From contig NZ_CP054587.1 in the NCBI RefSeq assembly GCF_002025255.2, positions 1,054,001-1,118,000 on the forward strand: a stretch of 64,000 bases of DNA, written 5' to 3'. Under the pieces are notes generated by a model. That model saw nothing but the letters and a program-made list of their open reading frames with translations. It did no database searches and had not been told where the DNA came from. The stretch comes from Halolamina sp. CBA1230 (GTDB lineage Archaea > Halobacteriota > Halobacteria > Halobacteriales > Haloferacaceae). Shown here piece after piece: positions 25,748-35,741 of the stretch (the first letter of the stretch is position 1; every line of letters starts with the position of its first letter). The translations under genes and the position numbers were made by a program.

Positions 25748-26569
25748 ATGCTGGTCGGTATCGTCGCGAACCGGGGCAACAAGCGGGCGTCGTTCCTGGC
25801 GGCGGATATCCGCGACCGCCTCCGGGAGGTCGACGTCGACGTGTGGCTCGACGAAGCCACGGCGCGCACACACGACGAGTCCGGCCACCCGGTCGACGCG
25901 ATGGACGCCTGCGACCTCGTCGTCGCCATCGGCGGCGACGGCACGTTCCTGTTCGCGGCCCGCGGGGTCGGCGGCACCCCCATCCTCGGCGTCAACCTCG
26001 GCGAGGTGGGCTTCCTCAACGCCGTCGGCCCGGAGGAGGCCGTCGACGAGGTGATGCGCGAGGTCGAGGCGCTGCGGGCGGACGAGCTCTCGGTCCGCGA
26101 GGCGCCGCGGCTCGTCGCCGCGGGCGAGGAGTGGAAGAGCCCGTCGGCGGTCAACGAGATCGTGCTGCAGGGTCCCCAGCGCGGCCGCGCTGGCGGCGTC
26201 GACCTCGAAATCCGGGTCGCCGGCTCGCTGTTCTCCTCGGGGCGAGCCGACGGCGTGCTCGCGGCGACGCCGACAGGGTCGACCGCGTACAACCTCTCCG
26301 AGGGCGGGTCGCTGGTCCACCCCGACGTGGACGCGATCGTGCTCAACGAGATGTGCGCCGACGCGGGAATGCCGCCGCTCGCGGTCGGCCTCGACAGCGA
26401 GATCACGGTCCGTCTCTCGGGCGCGCCCGAGGCTCACGTCGTCGTCGACGGCCGCGTGACCCGGAGCCCGGAGCTTCCCGTGATGGTGACGATCCGGACC
26501 GCTGACACCCCGGTGCGGATCGCCGGCCCCGACTCCGAGTTCTTCGAGGCGCTGAACAAGCTCGAGTAG
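25748..26569 (+). CDS. nadK: NAD kinase
   Basis: ATP- (or polyphosphate-) dependent phosphorylation of NAD to NADP. 273 residues; GGDGT at 62-66, GVNLGEVGFL following, the NE/D-containing VNEIVLQ, and the diagnostic GRADGVLAATPTGSTAYNLSEGGSLVHP. The ATG at 25748 opens MLVGIVANRGN, the expected first beta strand. It is transcribed divergently from the KaiC-like gene. Confidence 0.93.
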   Translation: MLVGIVANRGNKRASFLAADIRDRLREVDVDVWLDEATARTHDESGHPVDAMDACDLVVAIGGDGTFLFAARGVGGTPILGVNLGEVGFLNAVGPEEAVDEVMREVEALRADELSVREAPRLVAAGEEWKSPSAVNEIVLQGPQRGRAGGVDLEIRVAGSLFSSGRADGVLAATPTGSTAYNLSEGGSLVHPDVDAIVLNEMCADAGMPPLAVGLDSEITVRLSGAPEAHVVVDGRVTRSPELPVMVTIRTADTPVRIAGPDSEFFEALNKLE

Positions 26570-26641
26570 GGTCGCTCCGTCGCCGGACGGCCCGTGGACA
26601 GTGTCGAGGGGTTCCGAAGGAGTTCGTGGCTCGCTCGGGGT

Positions 26642-29600
26642 TCAGCCCCAGTTGTCCTCGCGCGTCGGCCGGTCCGACAGCGCGGCCACGTCGACGCCGG
26701 CCAGCGGTCCGTCGGCCGCCGCCGCGGCGTCGAGCGCGTCGAGCGCCGCGCGAGCGGACACTTCGGTCGAGAGGTAGGGGACGTCCTCGTCGACGGCCGT
26801 TCTGAGGCTATCACGCTCCGTCGACAGCAGGAAGTCGACCTCGCCGGCCATCAGCGCCGTCTCGAGGTCGTCAGGGGCGACCAGATCGAGGTGCTCGGCG
26901 AACTCGTCGACCACCTCGTCGGGCCAGTCGCCGTCGACCGCGAGCGTGCCGGACTCCGGGATCTCGTTGCCAGCGGCGATCTGTGCCTTGCCGTAGGCGG
27001 CGCCGAAGCTCCCGGCGGTGCCCATCACCTCGCCGGTGGACTTCATCTCCGGGCCGAGGCGGGGGTCCGACTCCGGCAGGCGGTCGAACGGGAGCACGAC
27101 CTCCTTCACGCTGGGCTGCTCGGGGATCTGCTCGGCGACGTCCATCTCGGCCAGCGGCTCGCCGGCCATCGCGCGGGCCGCGAGCTTCGCGATCGGCACG
27201 CCCGTCGCCTTCGAGACGAACGGGACGGTACGGGAGGAGCGGGGGTTCGCTTCGAGCACGTACACGGTCGGCTCGCTCGCGGTTTCACCGCTCGCTTCCG
27301 AGGCGCGTTGCGCCTCGCGTTCCCCGTTCTTCACGGCCAACTGGACGTTCAGCAGCCCCACCGTCTCGAGCGCCTCCGCGATCTCCTCGACGACCTCGCG
27401 GACGCGAGCCATCGTCGCCTCGTCCAGCGAGCGCGGCGGGATCACGCAGGCGGAGTCGCCCGAGTGGACGCCCGCGCTCTCGACGTGTTCCATCACGCCG
27501 CCGATCAGCACGTCCTCCCCGTCGGCGACGGCGTCGACGTCGAGTTCGACCGCGTCCTCCAGGAACGAGTCGATCAGGATCGGCTTCTCGGGGGAGACGC
27601 GGACCGCCTCCTCGACGTACTCCTCGAGCTCGTCGTCGCTGTGAACGATCTCCATCGCGCGCCCGCCGAGCACGTAGGAGGGGCGCACGAGCACTGGGTA
27701 GCCGATCTCGTGAGCGAGATCGAGTGCTTCCGCCTCGCTGGTCGCGGAGCCGCCGGCGGGCTGTTCGATCCCGCGCTCGGTCATCAGGCGGTTGAAGCGG
27801 TCGCGGTCCTCCGCGAGGTCCATCGCGTCGACGCTGGTGCCGAGGATCTCGCAGTCGATCCCGCGGCGGTCGAGTTCGTCCTTCAGGGGCTCGCCGACGT
27901 CGACGGAGGTCTGCCCGCCGAACTGGACCATCACGCCGTCGGCGTCGGTGGCCTCGATGGCGTCGGCGACCTCCTCGGCAGTGATCGGCTCGAAGAACAG
28001 CCCGTCGGAGGTGTCGTAGTCCGTCGACACCGTCTCGGGGTTGTTGTTGAGCACGTGGGCGTCGATGCCGAGCTCCGAGAGCGCACGGACCGCGTGGACC
28101 GCACAGTAGTCGAACTCCACGCCCTGCCCGATACGGATCGGGCCGCCACCGACCACGACGACGCTCTCGGCGTCGCGGTCGACCTGGAGTTCGCCCGCCG
28201 CGGCCTCGCCCTCGAACGGCCCGGTGAACGACGGCGGCTTGCGCGAGGAGTAGTAGTACGGCGTCGACGCCGCGAACTCGCCCGCGCAGGTGTCCACCTG
28301 CTTGTACGTGCGGCCGGGGACAGTCGCCTCCACCTCGCCGACGCCCGCGCGCTCGGCGGAGACGGGCAGCCCCTCGCTCTCGGCGCCGGGGGCGACGGGT
28401 TCGGCGGCCTCGCGCCACGCGCCGCGGGTCTCGGGCAGCCACGTCAGGCTGCTGTCCTCGAACACGTTGCCCGCGAGCGCGGAGATCTCGGCGTTCGTGA
28501 ACCCCGCGACCGCCGCGGGCGTGAACTCGCCGTCGACGACCTCCTTGCTCGCCTCGACGATGCGGGCGAAGCGCTCGACGTACCACTCGTAGATGCCCGT
28601 CGCTTCCACGACCTCCTCGACCGAGAAGCCGCGCTCGAACGCCTCGAACATCGCGTACGGGCGGTCCGGGCTCGGGCGTTCGAGATACCCCTTGCGGAGC
28701 TCCTCGTCCTCCAGCGCGTCGAACTCCACGGCCGGGTCGTACTCGGAGCTTCTGAGCGCCTTCAGCAGCGACTCCTCGAACGTGCGGCCGATCGACATCG
28801 CCTCGCCGGTGGATTTCATCGCCGTCGAGAGCGTGAAGTCGGTGTCGGGGAACTTGTCGATGGGCCAGCGGGGCACCTTCGTCACCACGTAGTCGATCGC
28901 CGGCTCGAAGGCGGCGGTGGTCTCGCCCGTGATCTCGTTGGTGATCTCGTGGAGGCGCTTGCCCAGCGCGACCTTCGCGGTGACGCGGGCGATCGGGTAG
29001 CCCGTCGCCTTCGACGCCAGCGCGGAGGAGCGGGAGACGCGCGGGTTCACCTCGACGACGCGGTACTCGCCGCCGGGAGTGCCGTCGTCGCGCCACGCGA
29101 ACTGGATGTTACAGCCGCCCTGGATGCCGAGGTCGCGGATCACCTCCAGCGCCGCGTCGCGCATCTCCTGGTGGCCGTCGTCGGGGATCACCTGCGACGG
29201 CGTGACGACCGTCGACTCGCCCGTGTGGATCCCCATCGGGTCGAGGTTCTCCATGTTGCAGATGATGATACAGGAGTCGCCCGCGTCGCGCATCACCTCG
29301 TACTCCAGTTCGACCCAGCCCGAGATCGACTCGGTGATCAGCACCTCGTCGTTGCGCGAGAGCCTGAGCCCCTTGCGCGTGCGTTCGAGCAGTTCGTCCA
29401 TCTCGTGGACGACGCCGGAGCCCGAACCGCCCAGCGTGTAGGTGGTGCGGGCGATCACCGGGAGGCCGCCGACCTCGTCGACGGCGTCCTCGACGCGCTC
29501 CTTGAGTGCGTCCTCGCTCATCTCCGTCGCGGACTCGCCCTCCTCGAGCGTGACGGTCGTCGACGCGGGCACCGGCTGGCCCAGATCCTCCATGCGCTGG

Positions 29601-30058
29601 CGGAACAGGTCGCGGTCCTCGGTCGCGTAGATCGTGTCCAACGGCGTGCCCATGACCTCGACGTCGTACTCCTCGAGCACGCCCTGTTCGGCGAGTTCGG
29701 CGGTGACGTTCAGCCCGGTCTGGCCGCCGAGACCGGCGATCACGCCGTCGGGGTTCTCCTTCCGGATGACCTCCGCGATGGCCTCGGGCGTGATGGGTTC
29801 GACGTACACGCGGTCGGCCGTCTCGGGGTCGGTCATGATCGTCGCGGGGTTCGAGTTGACGAGCACGACCTCCGCGTCCTCCTCCTGGAGCGCCCGGCAG
29901 GCCTGGGCGCCGGAGTAGTCGAACTCCGCGGCCTGCCCGATCTGGATCGGCCCGCTCCCGATCAGCAGGATGGTCCGGCCCGCACCGGCACCAGTATCGC
30001 CCGCTGTGACTGGCTCCGGTTCCGCCGCCGCTCCGTCGTCACTGCCGGTGTCCGTCAT
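26642..30058 (-). CDS. carB: Carbamoyl-phosphate synthase large subunit
   Basis: Makes carbamoyl phosphate for arginine and pyrimidines together with CarA. 1138 residues: two homologous ATP-grasp halves (GSGPIQIGQAAEFDYSGAQA near the N-terminus; GGGPIRIGQGVEFDYCAVHA in the second half), each followed by GGQT segments and EVNPR/EANPR metal sites. A C-terminal allosteric domain follows. It is longer than the roughly 1070 residues usual in bacteria. An extra stretch precedes YKQVDTCAGEF between the halves, and the N-terminus has an acidic/Ala-rich leader of about 28 residues. carA is not in the window next to it. Confidence 0.95.
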   Translation of the reverse strand: MTDTGSDDGAAAEPEPVTAGDTGAGAGRTILLIGSGPIQIGQAAEFDYSGAQACRALQEEDAEVVLVNSNPATIMTDPETADRVYVEPITPEAIAEVIRKENPDGVIAGLGGQTGLNVTAELAEQGVLEEYDVEVMGTPLDTIYATEDRDLFRQRMEDLGQPVPASTTVTLEEGESATEMSEDALKERVEDAVDEVGGLPVIARTTYTLGGSGSGVVHEMDELLERTRKGLRLSRNDEVLITESISGWVELEYEVMRDAGDSCIIICNMENLDPMGIHTGESTVVTPSQVIPDDGHQEMRDAALEVIRDLGIQGGCNIQFAWRDDGTPGGEYRVVEVNPRVSRSSALASKATGYPIARVTAKVALGKRLHEITNEITGETTAAFEPAIDYVVTKVPRWPIDKFPDTDFTLSTAMKSTGEAMSIGRTFEESLLKALRSSEYDPAVEFDALEDEELRKGYLERPSPDRPYAMFEAFERGFSVEEVVEATGIYEWYVERFARIVEASKEVVDGEFTPAAVAGFTNAEISALAGNVFEDSSLTWLPETRGAWREAAEPVAPGAESEGLPVSAERAGVGEVEATVPGRTYKQVDTCAGEFAASTPYYYSSRKPPSFTGPFEGEAAAGELQVDRDAESVVVVGGGPIRIGQGVEFDYCAVHAVRALSELGIDAHVLNNNPETVSTDYDTSDGLFFEPITAEEVADAIEATDADGVMVQFGGQTSVDVGEPLKDELDRRGIDCEILGTSVDAMDLAEDRDRFNRLMTERGIEQPAGGSATSEAEALDLAHEIGYPVLVRPSYVLGGRAMEIVHSDDELEEYVEEAVRVSPEKPILIDSFLEDAVELDVDAVADGEDVLIGGVMEHVESAGVHSGDSACVIPPRSLDEATMARVREVVEEIAEALETVGLLNVQLAVKNGEREAQRASEASGETASEPTVYVLEANPRSSRTVPFVSKATGVPIAKLAARAMAGEPLAEMDVAEQIPEQPSVKEVVLPFDRLPESDPRLGPEMKSTGEVMGTAGSFGAAYGKAQIAAGNEIPESGTLAVDGDWPDEVVDEFAEHLDLVAPDDLETALMAGEVDFLLSTERDSLRTAVDEDVPYLSTEVSARAALDALDAAAAADGPLAGVDVAALSDRPTREDNWG

Positions 30059-30203
30059 TACTCCTTCCGAGTACGTGAATCGTAATAAGCTCGGCGAATG
30101 GCTACGAGGTCCGAAGCGATATTACGAATTTCGAAACCAGTCGGTGGTGCGGAACACACCTGCGAGCGTAACCGGGATAGTGGTCCTGCCCGTGGCCCCA
30201 GCC

Positions 30204-30518
30204 GTGCCCCGCGAGTACGACAAACTCGTCCGCGACGATATCCCCGAAATCATCGAGGCCGACGGCGAGACCCCAGTCACCCACGTCGTCGACGGGGAGG
30301 CGTACGAAGAACGACTGTTCGACAAACTGGACGAGGAAGCAGCGGAACTCCGAGAAGAGCCGGGCGCCGACGAACTCGCCGACGTGCTGGAGGTGCTCGA
30401 CGCGCTCCGGACGCAACTCGACATCGACGAGAACGAACTCGAGCGAGTCCGCAAGCGAAAGGTCGGCGAACGCGGGCGGTTCGACGACGGGATCGTACTG
30501 GAGCGCGTCGAGGACTAG
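30204..30518 (+). CDS. MazG/PRA-PH-like nucleotide pyrophosphohydrolase
   Basis: 104 residues opening VPREYDKLVRDDIPEII, the hallmark of the 'phosphoribosyl-ATP pyrophosphohydrolase-like' house-cleaning family. It is followed by the helical EEAAELREEPGADELADVLEVLDAL with the EExxE/ExxD metal-binding pattern. The start is a GTG at 30204; another GTG four codons earlier is possible. Its TAG stop shares the CTAG tetramer with the convergent next gene. It probably hydrolyses a non-canonical NTP; the substrate is unknown. Confidence 0.8.
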   Translation: MPREYDKLVRDDIPEIIEADGETPVTHVVDGEAYEERLFDKLDEEAAELREEPGADELADVLEVLDALRTQLDIDENELERVRKRKVGERGRFDDGIVLERVED

Positions 30519-31030
30519 ACGTACGGTTCGGGGTCGAGGTCCCGCTCGTCGCGGTACTGGTCGACGAACTCCTGGACGTCGAACTCCAGCATCTGTTCCT
30601 CGAACTCGGTCATCGCGCTGTCGCTCTCGGCGTGGGAGATCGCGTGCTCCATCATCTCGACCACCAGTTCCACGATCACCTCGTGGAGCCGGCGCGCGTC
30701 GAAGTCGGAGACCCACACCATCGCAAAGCCCACGTCCCCCTCGTCGGTTGCGTCGGCGACGGCGACCTGCTCGGGGAACTCCTCCATCACCATCCCCATC
30801 AGGTGGGGAGTGCCGAAGTCCGGCATCTCGTCGCTGGTCGTCTCGACCACGTCGTCCAGCGTCTCCACCAGGAACTCCGGGAAAAATCGCGTCGGCGGGT
30901 GCATATCCATCACCACCGCGTGGGCGTCCCCGCAGTCACAGTCGAGTTCGCGCATCCCGAGATCGAGCGACGTGAGCGCGATCGTCTCGCCGCAGGGGAG
31001 CTCCAGCCGCTCGCCGCCTGCCGTAGCCAT
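30515..31030 (-). CDS. Conserved haloarchaeal protein, DUF5815-like
   Basis: 171 residues. It has one CDCG motif (ELDCDCGDAHAVVMDMHPPTRFFPEFLVETLDDVV), Met-rich helices and a C-terminal EEQMLEFDVQEFVDQYRDERDLDPEPYV. The ATG at 31030 (MATAGGERLELPCG) is chosen; upstream codons are Pro/Gly-rich and unlikely. The DUF5815 name is from memory and tentative. Convergent overlap through CTAG with the MazG-like gene. Confidence 0.6.
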   Translation of the reverse strand: MATAGGERLELPCGETIALTSLDLGMRELDCDCGDAHAVVMDMHPPTRFFPEFLVETLDDVVETTSDEMPDFGTPHLMGMVMEEFPEQVAVADATDEGDVGFAMVWVSDFDARRLHEVIVELVVEMMEHAISHAESDSAMTEFEEQMLEFDVQEFVDQYRDERDLDPEPYV

Positions 31031-31116
31031 GGTCGAGGGAGGGGGCTGCCCGGGGAAAAGGTCGCCGCTCCCGGGCGGCACAGCTGACCGTCGCGGCGGC
31101 TCGGGCCCGTGATCCG

Positions 31117-31431
31117 TTACTCCTCGTCGTCTTCGTCGCTCGACCCGATATCGAACGCCTCGCCGTCGTCGTCCGCCTCCTCGTCGGCGACCGCGACGTC
31201 GGTGGCGCCGTCGGACTCGTCCGTTACTTCGATCTCCTCACCGTCTTCGTGCTCCGCTTCCTCGTACTCCTCCTCTTCGCGCTCGATCTCCAACTCAACT
31301 TCGACCTCGATCCCGTCGGTCTCGAGTTCGGCCTCGATCTCGCGCTCCTCGCCGGCCTCGACCTCGAGTTCCTCACTGTCCACCTCGACTTCGACCTCGA
31401 CGTCGATGGAGACGTCACGTTCCTCGGACAT
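31117..31431 (-). CDS. Very acidic low-complexity protein with alternating Val/Glu
   Basis: 104 residues, more than half Asp or Glu. The first two-thirds alternate acidic and hydrophobic residues (DVEVEVEVDSEELEVEAGEE, IEVEVELEIEREEEEYEE), a pattern expected of amphipathic beta strands. The last third is a disordered acidic tail. It has no Cys, Lys or Trp. I do not recognise a family. It stands alone, 86 bp upstream of the DUF5815-like gene. Confidence 0.6.
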   Translation of the reverse strand: MSEERDVSIDVEVEVEVDSEELEVEAGEEREIEAELETDGIEVEVELEIEREEEEYEEAEHEDGEEIEVTDESDGATDVAVADEEADDDGEAFDIGSSDEDDEE

Positions 31432-31581
31432 ACGCAGGGGTGTAGGAACGGGGACGGGAAAGTTCGGTCGGCCGGCTGGGGGTGCGAGTCAGCCGGCGAT
31501 GGTTCGACGGCGGGGTGAGGCGATCGTCGGTGAACCCTGACCGGCTACAACTGTTTTCCCCATCCTCACGTACACGTTCGT

Positions 31582-31890
31582 ATGGCCAGTGAAGACGACG
31601 ATCGGAAGCACGGCGTCGAGTTCGGATCGCTCGCGGACGATCTCGAGAACGAAGAGTATCCAATAGACAACGAGGAGCTGCTGGAGACGTACGGGGACCG
31701 GGAGCTCGAACTGCAGGACGGTAGCCAGTCGCTCCGGGACGTACTCGAACTACAGGGTGAGAGGACGTTCGATTCGGCGGAAGCGGTGATGGACGCCGTC
31801 GTCGGCATGGTCGGTGACGACGCTATCGGCCGGAAGTACGAATCCGACAGGGGAGGGATGGCGGACGAGGGGACTGACGAGTCGGTGTAG
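31582..31890 (+). CDS. DUF5789 family protein
   Basis: 102 residues: GVEFGSLADDLENEEYPIDNEELLETYGDRELELQDGSQSLRDVLELQGERTFDSAEAVMDAVVGMVGDDAIGRKYESDRG matches the small haloarchaeal DUF5789 pattern as I remember it (FGSL...YP...ELL..YGD..L...F.S..E....V..MVGDEA.GR). Function unknown. The start ATG at 31582. Confidence 0.75.
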   Translation: MASEDDDRKHGVEFGSLADDLENEEYPIDNEELLETYGDRELELQDGSQSLRDVLELQGERTFDSAEAVMDAVVGMVGDDAIGRKYESDRGGMADEGTDESV

Positions 31891-31983
31891 TCGGTCTCCG
31901 GGGGAGTGGCTTCCGTCAGGGGACACTGACGTGTTTTCGGTCGCCTCGCTCACGAGAGCTTGCTCCCGTTTCCGGTCCTGGGA

Positions 31984-32037
31984 CCGCTCGCGTACCGAGG
32001 CCGTTTACCTCCGCTCCCTTCGGTCGCGGAGTTTTCC
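31984..32037. repeat. 54-bp direct repeat, copy 1
   Basis: Identical over 54 bp to 32076-32129, period 92 bp. Each copy contains CTCCGC...GCGGAG, which can form a short stem, followed by TTTTCC. It lies in the 287-bp gap before the DUF255 gene; no ORF uses it. Confidence 0.85.
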
Positions 32038-32075
32038 AGTTCTGCAGCCGCCCGCTCGCGGGTCGCTAACGCTCC

Positions 32076-32129
32076 CCGCTCGCGTACCGAGGCCGTTTAC
32101 CTCCGCTCCCTTCGGTCGCGGAGTTTTCC
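32076..32129. repeat. 54-bp direct repeat, copy 2
   Basis: Second identical copy, ending 48 bp before the DUF255 start codon; the 38 bp between the copies include CCCGCTCGCGGG-type palindromic sequence. Confidence 0.85.
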
Positions 32130-32177
32130 GGCCTCGCCTCCGACACGCTTTACCCCCAAACAACCCGACCACGAAAC

Positions 32178-33809
32178 ATGCAAGAGGAGACCCGCGTCGA
32201 GTGGCGTCAGTGGGGCCAGGACGCCTTCGACGAGGCCCGCCGGCGCTCCGTGCCCGTCCTGCTCTCGCTCTCAACCACGTGGTGCGTCGACTGCCACGAG
32301 ATGGACGCCACCACCTACGCCGACCCGAACGTTGCGGCCAACGTCAACGATCGCTACGTCCCGATCCGCGTCGACGCCGACCGCCAGCCGCGAGTTCGCG
32401 AACGCTACGCCGCCGGCGGCTTCCCGTCGACCGTCTTTCTCACCCCCGACGGCGAGGTGCTCTCGACGGCGACCGCGCTCGCGCCGGACGGGATGCGGCA
32501 GGTGCTCGACCGCGTCGCCGAGAACTACGCCGAGAAGGGCGACGACGCCGGCCGCGTCCCGCGCGCGCTCTCGGGCGACCTCCCGCCGGCGGGCGAGGTC
32601 GACGCCGCGATCGAGGAACAGCTCGCCGGCCAGCTCGGCGAGAAGTTCGACGACCGCTTCGCGGGCTGGGGCGAGAGCGCGAAGTTCCCGCTGGCCCGCA
32701 CCGTGGAGTTCGCGCTCAAACGCGAGCGCCAGCAAGCGCTCCGAACGCTCGACGCGGTCCGTGACCACCTCCACGACGGCGTAGGCGGCGGCTTCTTCCG
32801 CTACGCCGGCCGGCGTGACTGGGGCGAGGTCCACCACGCGAAGCTGCTCGACACCAACGCGACGCTCCTCCGGGCGTTCGCCCACGCCTACGTCTACACC
32901 GGCGAGGACGCCTACCGCGATCCGGCCGACTCGACCGTCGAGTTCCTCACCGACGAACTCTGGGGCGGCGTCGCCGTCGGCGGCAGCGTCGGCCCGGGCG
33001 AGGGCGCAGAGTACTGGCGGAAGAACGCCGAGGAGCGCTCGGACGCCCGCTCGCCGCGGACCGACCTCACCGCCTACGCGGGCGGGAACGCGCTCGCGGC
33101 CGACGCGCTGCTGACGTTCCACGGCTACACCGACGACGAGCGCGCCCGCGAGTACGGCGAGCGCGTGCTGGACTACCTCGAACGCGACCTGCTCGAACAC
33201 GGCTCGGTCGTTCACTTCCGCGAACGCGGGCAGACCGGCCCGCGGGACGTGCTCTCCGATATCGTCGCCGTCGTCGGCGCGTTCACCCGCGCCGAGCAGA
33301 CGCTGGGCTACGGCGCCAACGTGGCCCGGACGGTCGCCGATCACGCGATCGAGACGCTCCACGACGGTGGCTCGTTCCAGGACGGCCCCGCCGAGGGCGC
33401 GGGCCTGCTCGATCGCCCGCTCCGCCCGCTGGACGGCAACGCCGCGATGGCGAACGCCCTCGTGGATCTGGCGACGCTGACCGGCGACGACGAGTACCGC
33501 GAGATCGCCCGCGAGACCGTCGGCGCCTTCGCGGGCGCCTCCCACCGCGTCGGCGTGCAGGTCGCGGAGTACGGCACCGCCGCGAGCCGACTCGTCCACG
33601 AGCCGCTGACCGTCGCCGTCGCGGACGAGCCGGGCAGCGACCTCCACCGCGCTGCCCTCCGGATCGCCGATCACGAGAAAGTGGTCGTCCCCGACGCCGA
33701 CGAGTCGGTCGCGCCGGATCTCGACCGCGGGACCGCCCGTGTCGTCGGCGTCGACGAGCCCGCGAGCGACCCCGAGGCGCTGATGGAGCGTGTCGGCCGG
33801 CGAGAGTAG
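32178..33809 (+). CDS. DUF255 (YyaL/spermatogenesis-associated 20-like) protein
   Basis: 543 residues. The N-terminal thioredoxin fold (about 1-130) has the CxxC site in TTWCVDCHEMD and the preceding VPVLLSLS strand. The remainder is an alpha/alpha six-hairpin toroid as in glycosidases (GVGGGFFRYAGRRDWGEVHHAKLL, AYAGGNALAADALL). It resembles the DUF255 family but is shorter than the roughly 700 residues usual. Its biochemical role is unknown; a redox-linked glycan function is conjecture. Single gene, preceded by the 54-bp repeats. Confidence 0.85.
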   Translation: MQEETRVEWRQWGQDAFDEARRRSVPVLLSLSTTWCVDCHEMDATTYADPNVAANVNDRYVPIRVDADRQPRVRERYAAGGFPSTVFLTPDGEVLSTATALAPDGMRQVLDRVAENYAEKGDDAGRVPRALSGDLPPAGEVDAAIEEQLAGQLGEKFDDRFAGWGESAKFPLARTVEFALKRERQQALRTLDAVRDHLHDGVGGGFFRYAGRRDWGEVHHAKLLDTNATLLRAFAHAYVYTGEDAYRDPADSTVEFLTDELWGGVAVGGSVGPGEGAEYWRKNAEERSDARSPRTDLTAYAGGNALAADALLTFHGYTDDERAREYGERVLDYLERDLLEHGSVVHFRERGQTGPRDVLSDIVAVVGAFTRAEQTLGYGANVARTVADHAIETLHDGGSFQDGPAEGAGLLDRPLRPLDGNAAMANALVDLATLTGDDEYREIARETVGAFAGASHRVGVQVAEYGTAASRLVHEPLTVAVADEPGSDLHRAALRIADHEKVVVPDADESVAPDLDRGTARVVGVDEPASDPEALMERVGRRE

Positions 33810-33891
33810 GAGAGCAAAGAAACAGTCCGAAACGGCGGACACGAGTAAACGTCCGGTGAGTTTTTCACGGCTCGAACTGTGACGAGTGAGC

Positions 33892-34701
33892 ATGGCAAGC
33901 TTGCGCGATCTCGGGCTCTCGGAGTACGAGGCCCGGGCCTATCGGGCGCTGCTCGACGACTCCCCGAGCACGGCGAAGGAGCTCTCGGGGTCCAGCGACG
34001 TGCCGATGGGGCGGGTGTACGACGTGCTGAAGGATCTGGAACGCCGGGGGTTGGCCCGGAGTCAGGCCGCGAGCCGGCCGAAGAAGTACGTCGCCGTCGA
34101 GCCCGAGGCGGCGCTGGATCGCCTGCTCGACGCGAAACGCGAGGAACTGAAAGAGCAGGAGACCCAGTACGAGGAGACCGTCGAGGAACTGGAGGGCGAT
34201 CTCGACGCCGGCGTCCCCACCGAGGAGGGGTTCTGGACCGCCGTCGTCGGCCCGGAGGAGAGCGCCGACCTGCTGCTCGAACGGCTCGACGCCGCGAGCG
34301 AGCGGGTGATCACCGTCGCGGGCGGACCGACGCCGCAGTTCGACGTGGGCGAGTACGGCGACGAGGTGACGGCGGCGCTCGGGCGCGCGCTCGACCGCGG
34401 CGCGGAGGTGTCGGTGCTGCTCGGCCCGGACCTGATCGAGACGCTGCCCAACTCCGCGCTCAAACGCTACGAGAAGGAGCTCGCGAACCACCCGGATTTC
34501 GAAGTCCGAACCACCGAACGGGTGAGCGGTTCGTTCCACCTGATCGACGGCGTCGAAGCGTGTATCGAAGTCCCGAACCCCCTGACGCCGCGGGAGCCGT
34601 TCGCGATGATCGACCTGAAGGATCGGGAGTTCACCGCCGGCGTGCGGGAGACGTTCGATCCGCGGTGGGCGGAGGCGGAGCCGCTGACGACGCCGGACTA
34701 G
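33892..34701 (+). CDS. TrmB-family transcriptional regulator
   Basis: 269 residues. The N-terminal winged HTH ([44 protein letters not shown]) is followed by a coiled-coil linker ([25 protein letters not shown]) and a C-terminal effector domain of the phospholipase-D-like TrmB type. TrmB proteins sense sugars or other metabolites. The ATG at 33892 is preferred over a GTG two codons upstream. Its TAG shares CTAG with the convergent mptA stop. The target genes are not evident. Confidence 0.85.
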   Translation: MASLRDLGLSEYEARAYRALLDDSPSTAKELSGSSDVPMGRVYDVLKDLERRGLARSQAASRPKKYVAVEPEAALDRLLDAKREELKEQETQYEETVEELEGDLDAGVPTEEGFWTAVVGPEESADLLLERLDAASERVITVAGGPTPQFDVGEYGDEVTAALGRALDRGAEVSVLLGPDLIETLPNSALKRYEKELANHPDFEVRTTERVSGSFHLIDGVEACIEVPNPLTPREPFAMIDLKDREFTAGVRETFDPRWAEAEPLTTPD

Positions 34702-35621
34702 ATCGAGAGCTCCTCGCGGAGCCGGCCCATCGTGACTTCGCGCTCGGCAACTGCGTCGTGCTGGTGGATCGACTCGTCGTTCTCCTGTTTGACGTGGATC
34801 ACCGCCTCGTCGTCGAGATCGGGGTAGGCGTCGACGACCCCCTCCGCGAGCGAGCGGACGCAGTCCTCGACGAACTTCGCGTTCGCGTGGGCCGCGTAGG
34901 TCATGTGGTCCTCGTCGGGGCGCTTGGCCATGTTGTAGATCCGCGCGCTCATCGAGTCCCGGGCGATCTCGATCAGCTCCATCAGGTCGACCTCGGGTTC
35001 GGCCTCCTGGCTCACCGTCAGCGTGGCGTGCCCGCGCTGGGAGTGGCCGGGCTGGGGCACCTCGTCGAGGAACGCCTCGGCCGTCTCGTCGTCGACACCC
35101 AGCTCCGCGAGCGTCTCCCGGGCGCGCGCCTCGGACATCCCCTGCGAACAGGGACAGACGGTCATCCCGGTCACGCGACAGCCGATCTCCTCCTCGATCC
35201 GCTCCTCGGTGGCGGTCGCGGAGGCGATGATATCGACGGTACTCTGGGTGGGGCGGCCGCTCGCGGGGGTCTCCTCTTTGAGCATCCACTCCGCCTCCAT
35301 CTGGACTTCGGCGGTGGTGGTGTACTCGTGTTTGGCCAGCAGGCGCTCGGCGGCCTCGCCACAGAGCGCCTCGACGCGGTCGGTCTCGCCGTCGACGGCG
35401 TCCTCCAGCACCTCGTCGATCACCTCCATGTTCCGGCTCATGTCGATCCCCTTCCGCCGGCTGGGGAGGTCGACGAACACGGAGAACTCCGCGGTCAGCA
35501 CGTACGGTCGGTCGTCGCCCTCGAGTTCGACGAGCTTCTCGACGCCGGTGACGCCGACCTGACTCAGCCCGACGGTCACGTCGGGTTCGTCGGCCTGTAC
35601 GTCCGGAAGCTGGTGACTCAT
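34698..35621 (-). CDS. mptA: GTP cyclohydrolase MptA (FolE2 type)
   Basis: Opens GTP to a dihydroneopterin derivative, the first step to archaeal pterins and, in haloarchaea, folate and archaeosine. 307 residues: [27 protein letters not shown] start, [13 protein letters not shown], then the metal-site [10 protein letters not shown] and [11 protein letters not shown]. These are hallmarks of the COG1469 family. Single gene; the short acidic helical tail ends GRLREELSI. Confidence 0.92.
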   Translation of the reverse strand: MSHQLPDVQADEPDVTVGLSQVGVTGVEKLVELEGDDRPYVLTAEFSVFVDLPSRRKGIDMSRNMEVIDEVLEDAVDGETDRVEALCGEAAERLLAKHEYTTTAEVQMEAEWMLKEETPASGRPTQSTVDIIASATATEERIEEEIGCRVTGMTVCPCSQGMSEARARETLAELGVDDETAEAFLDEVPQPGHSQRGHATLTVSQEAEPEVDLMELIEIARDSMSARIYNMAKRPDEDHMTYAAHANAKFVEDCVRSLAEGVVDAYPDLDDEAVIHVKQENDESIHQHDAVAEREVTMGRLREELSI

Positions 35622-35741
35622 TACCGGTTCTCCGTTCCGCGGGGCGATTAGTGTGTTGGAACCGGAGTGGCCGCCGGGACGGCGTTCGCACCCGTCACGG
35701 CGTCGGTACGGAGGGTGGCCTCGGTCGCGAACCCTGATCGA

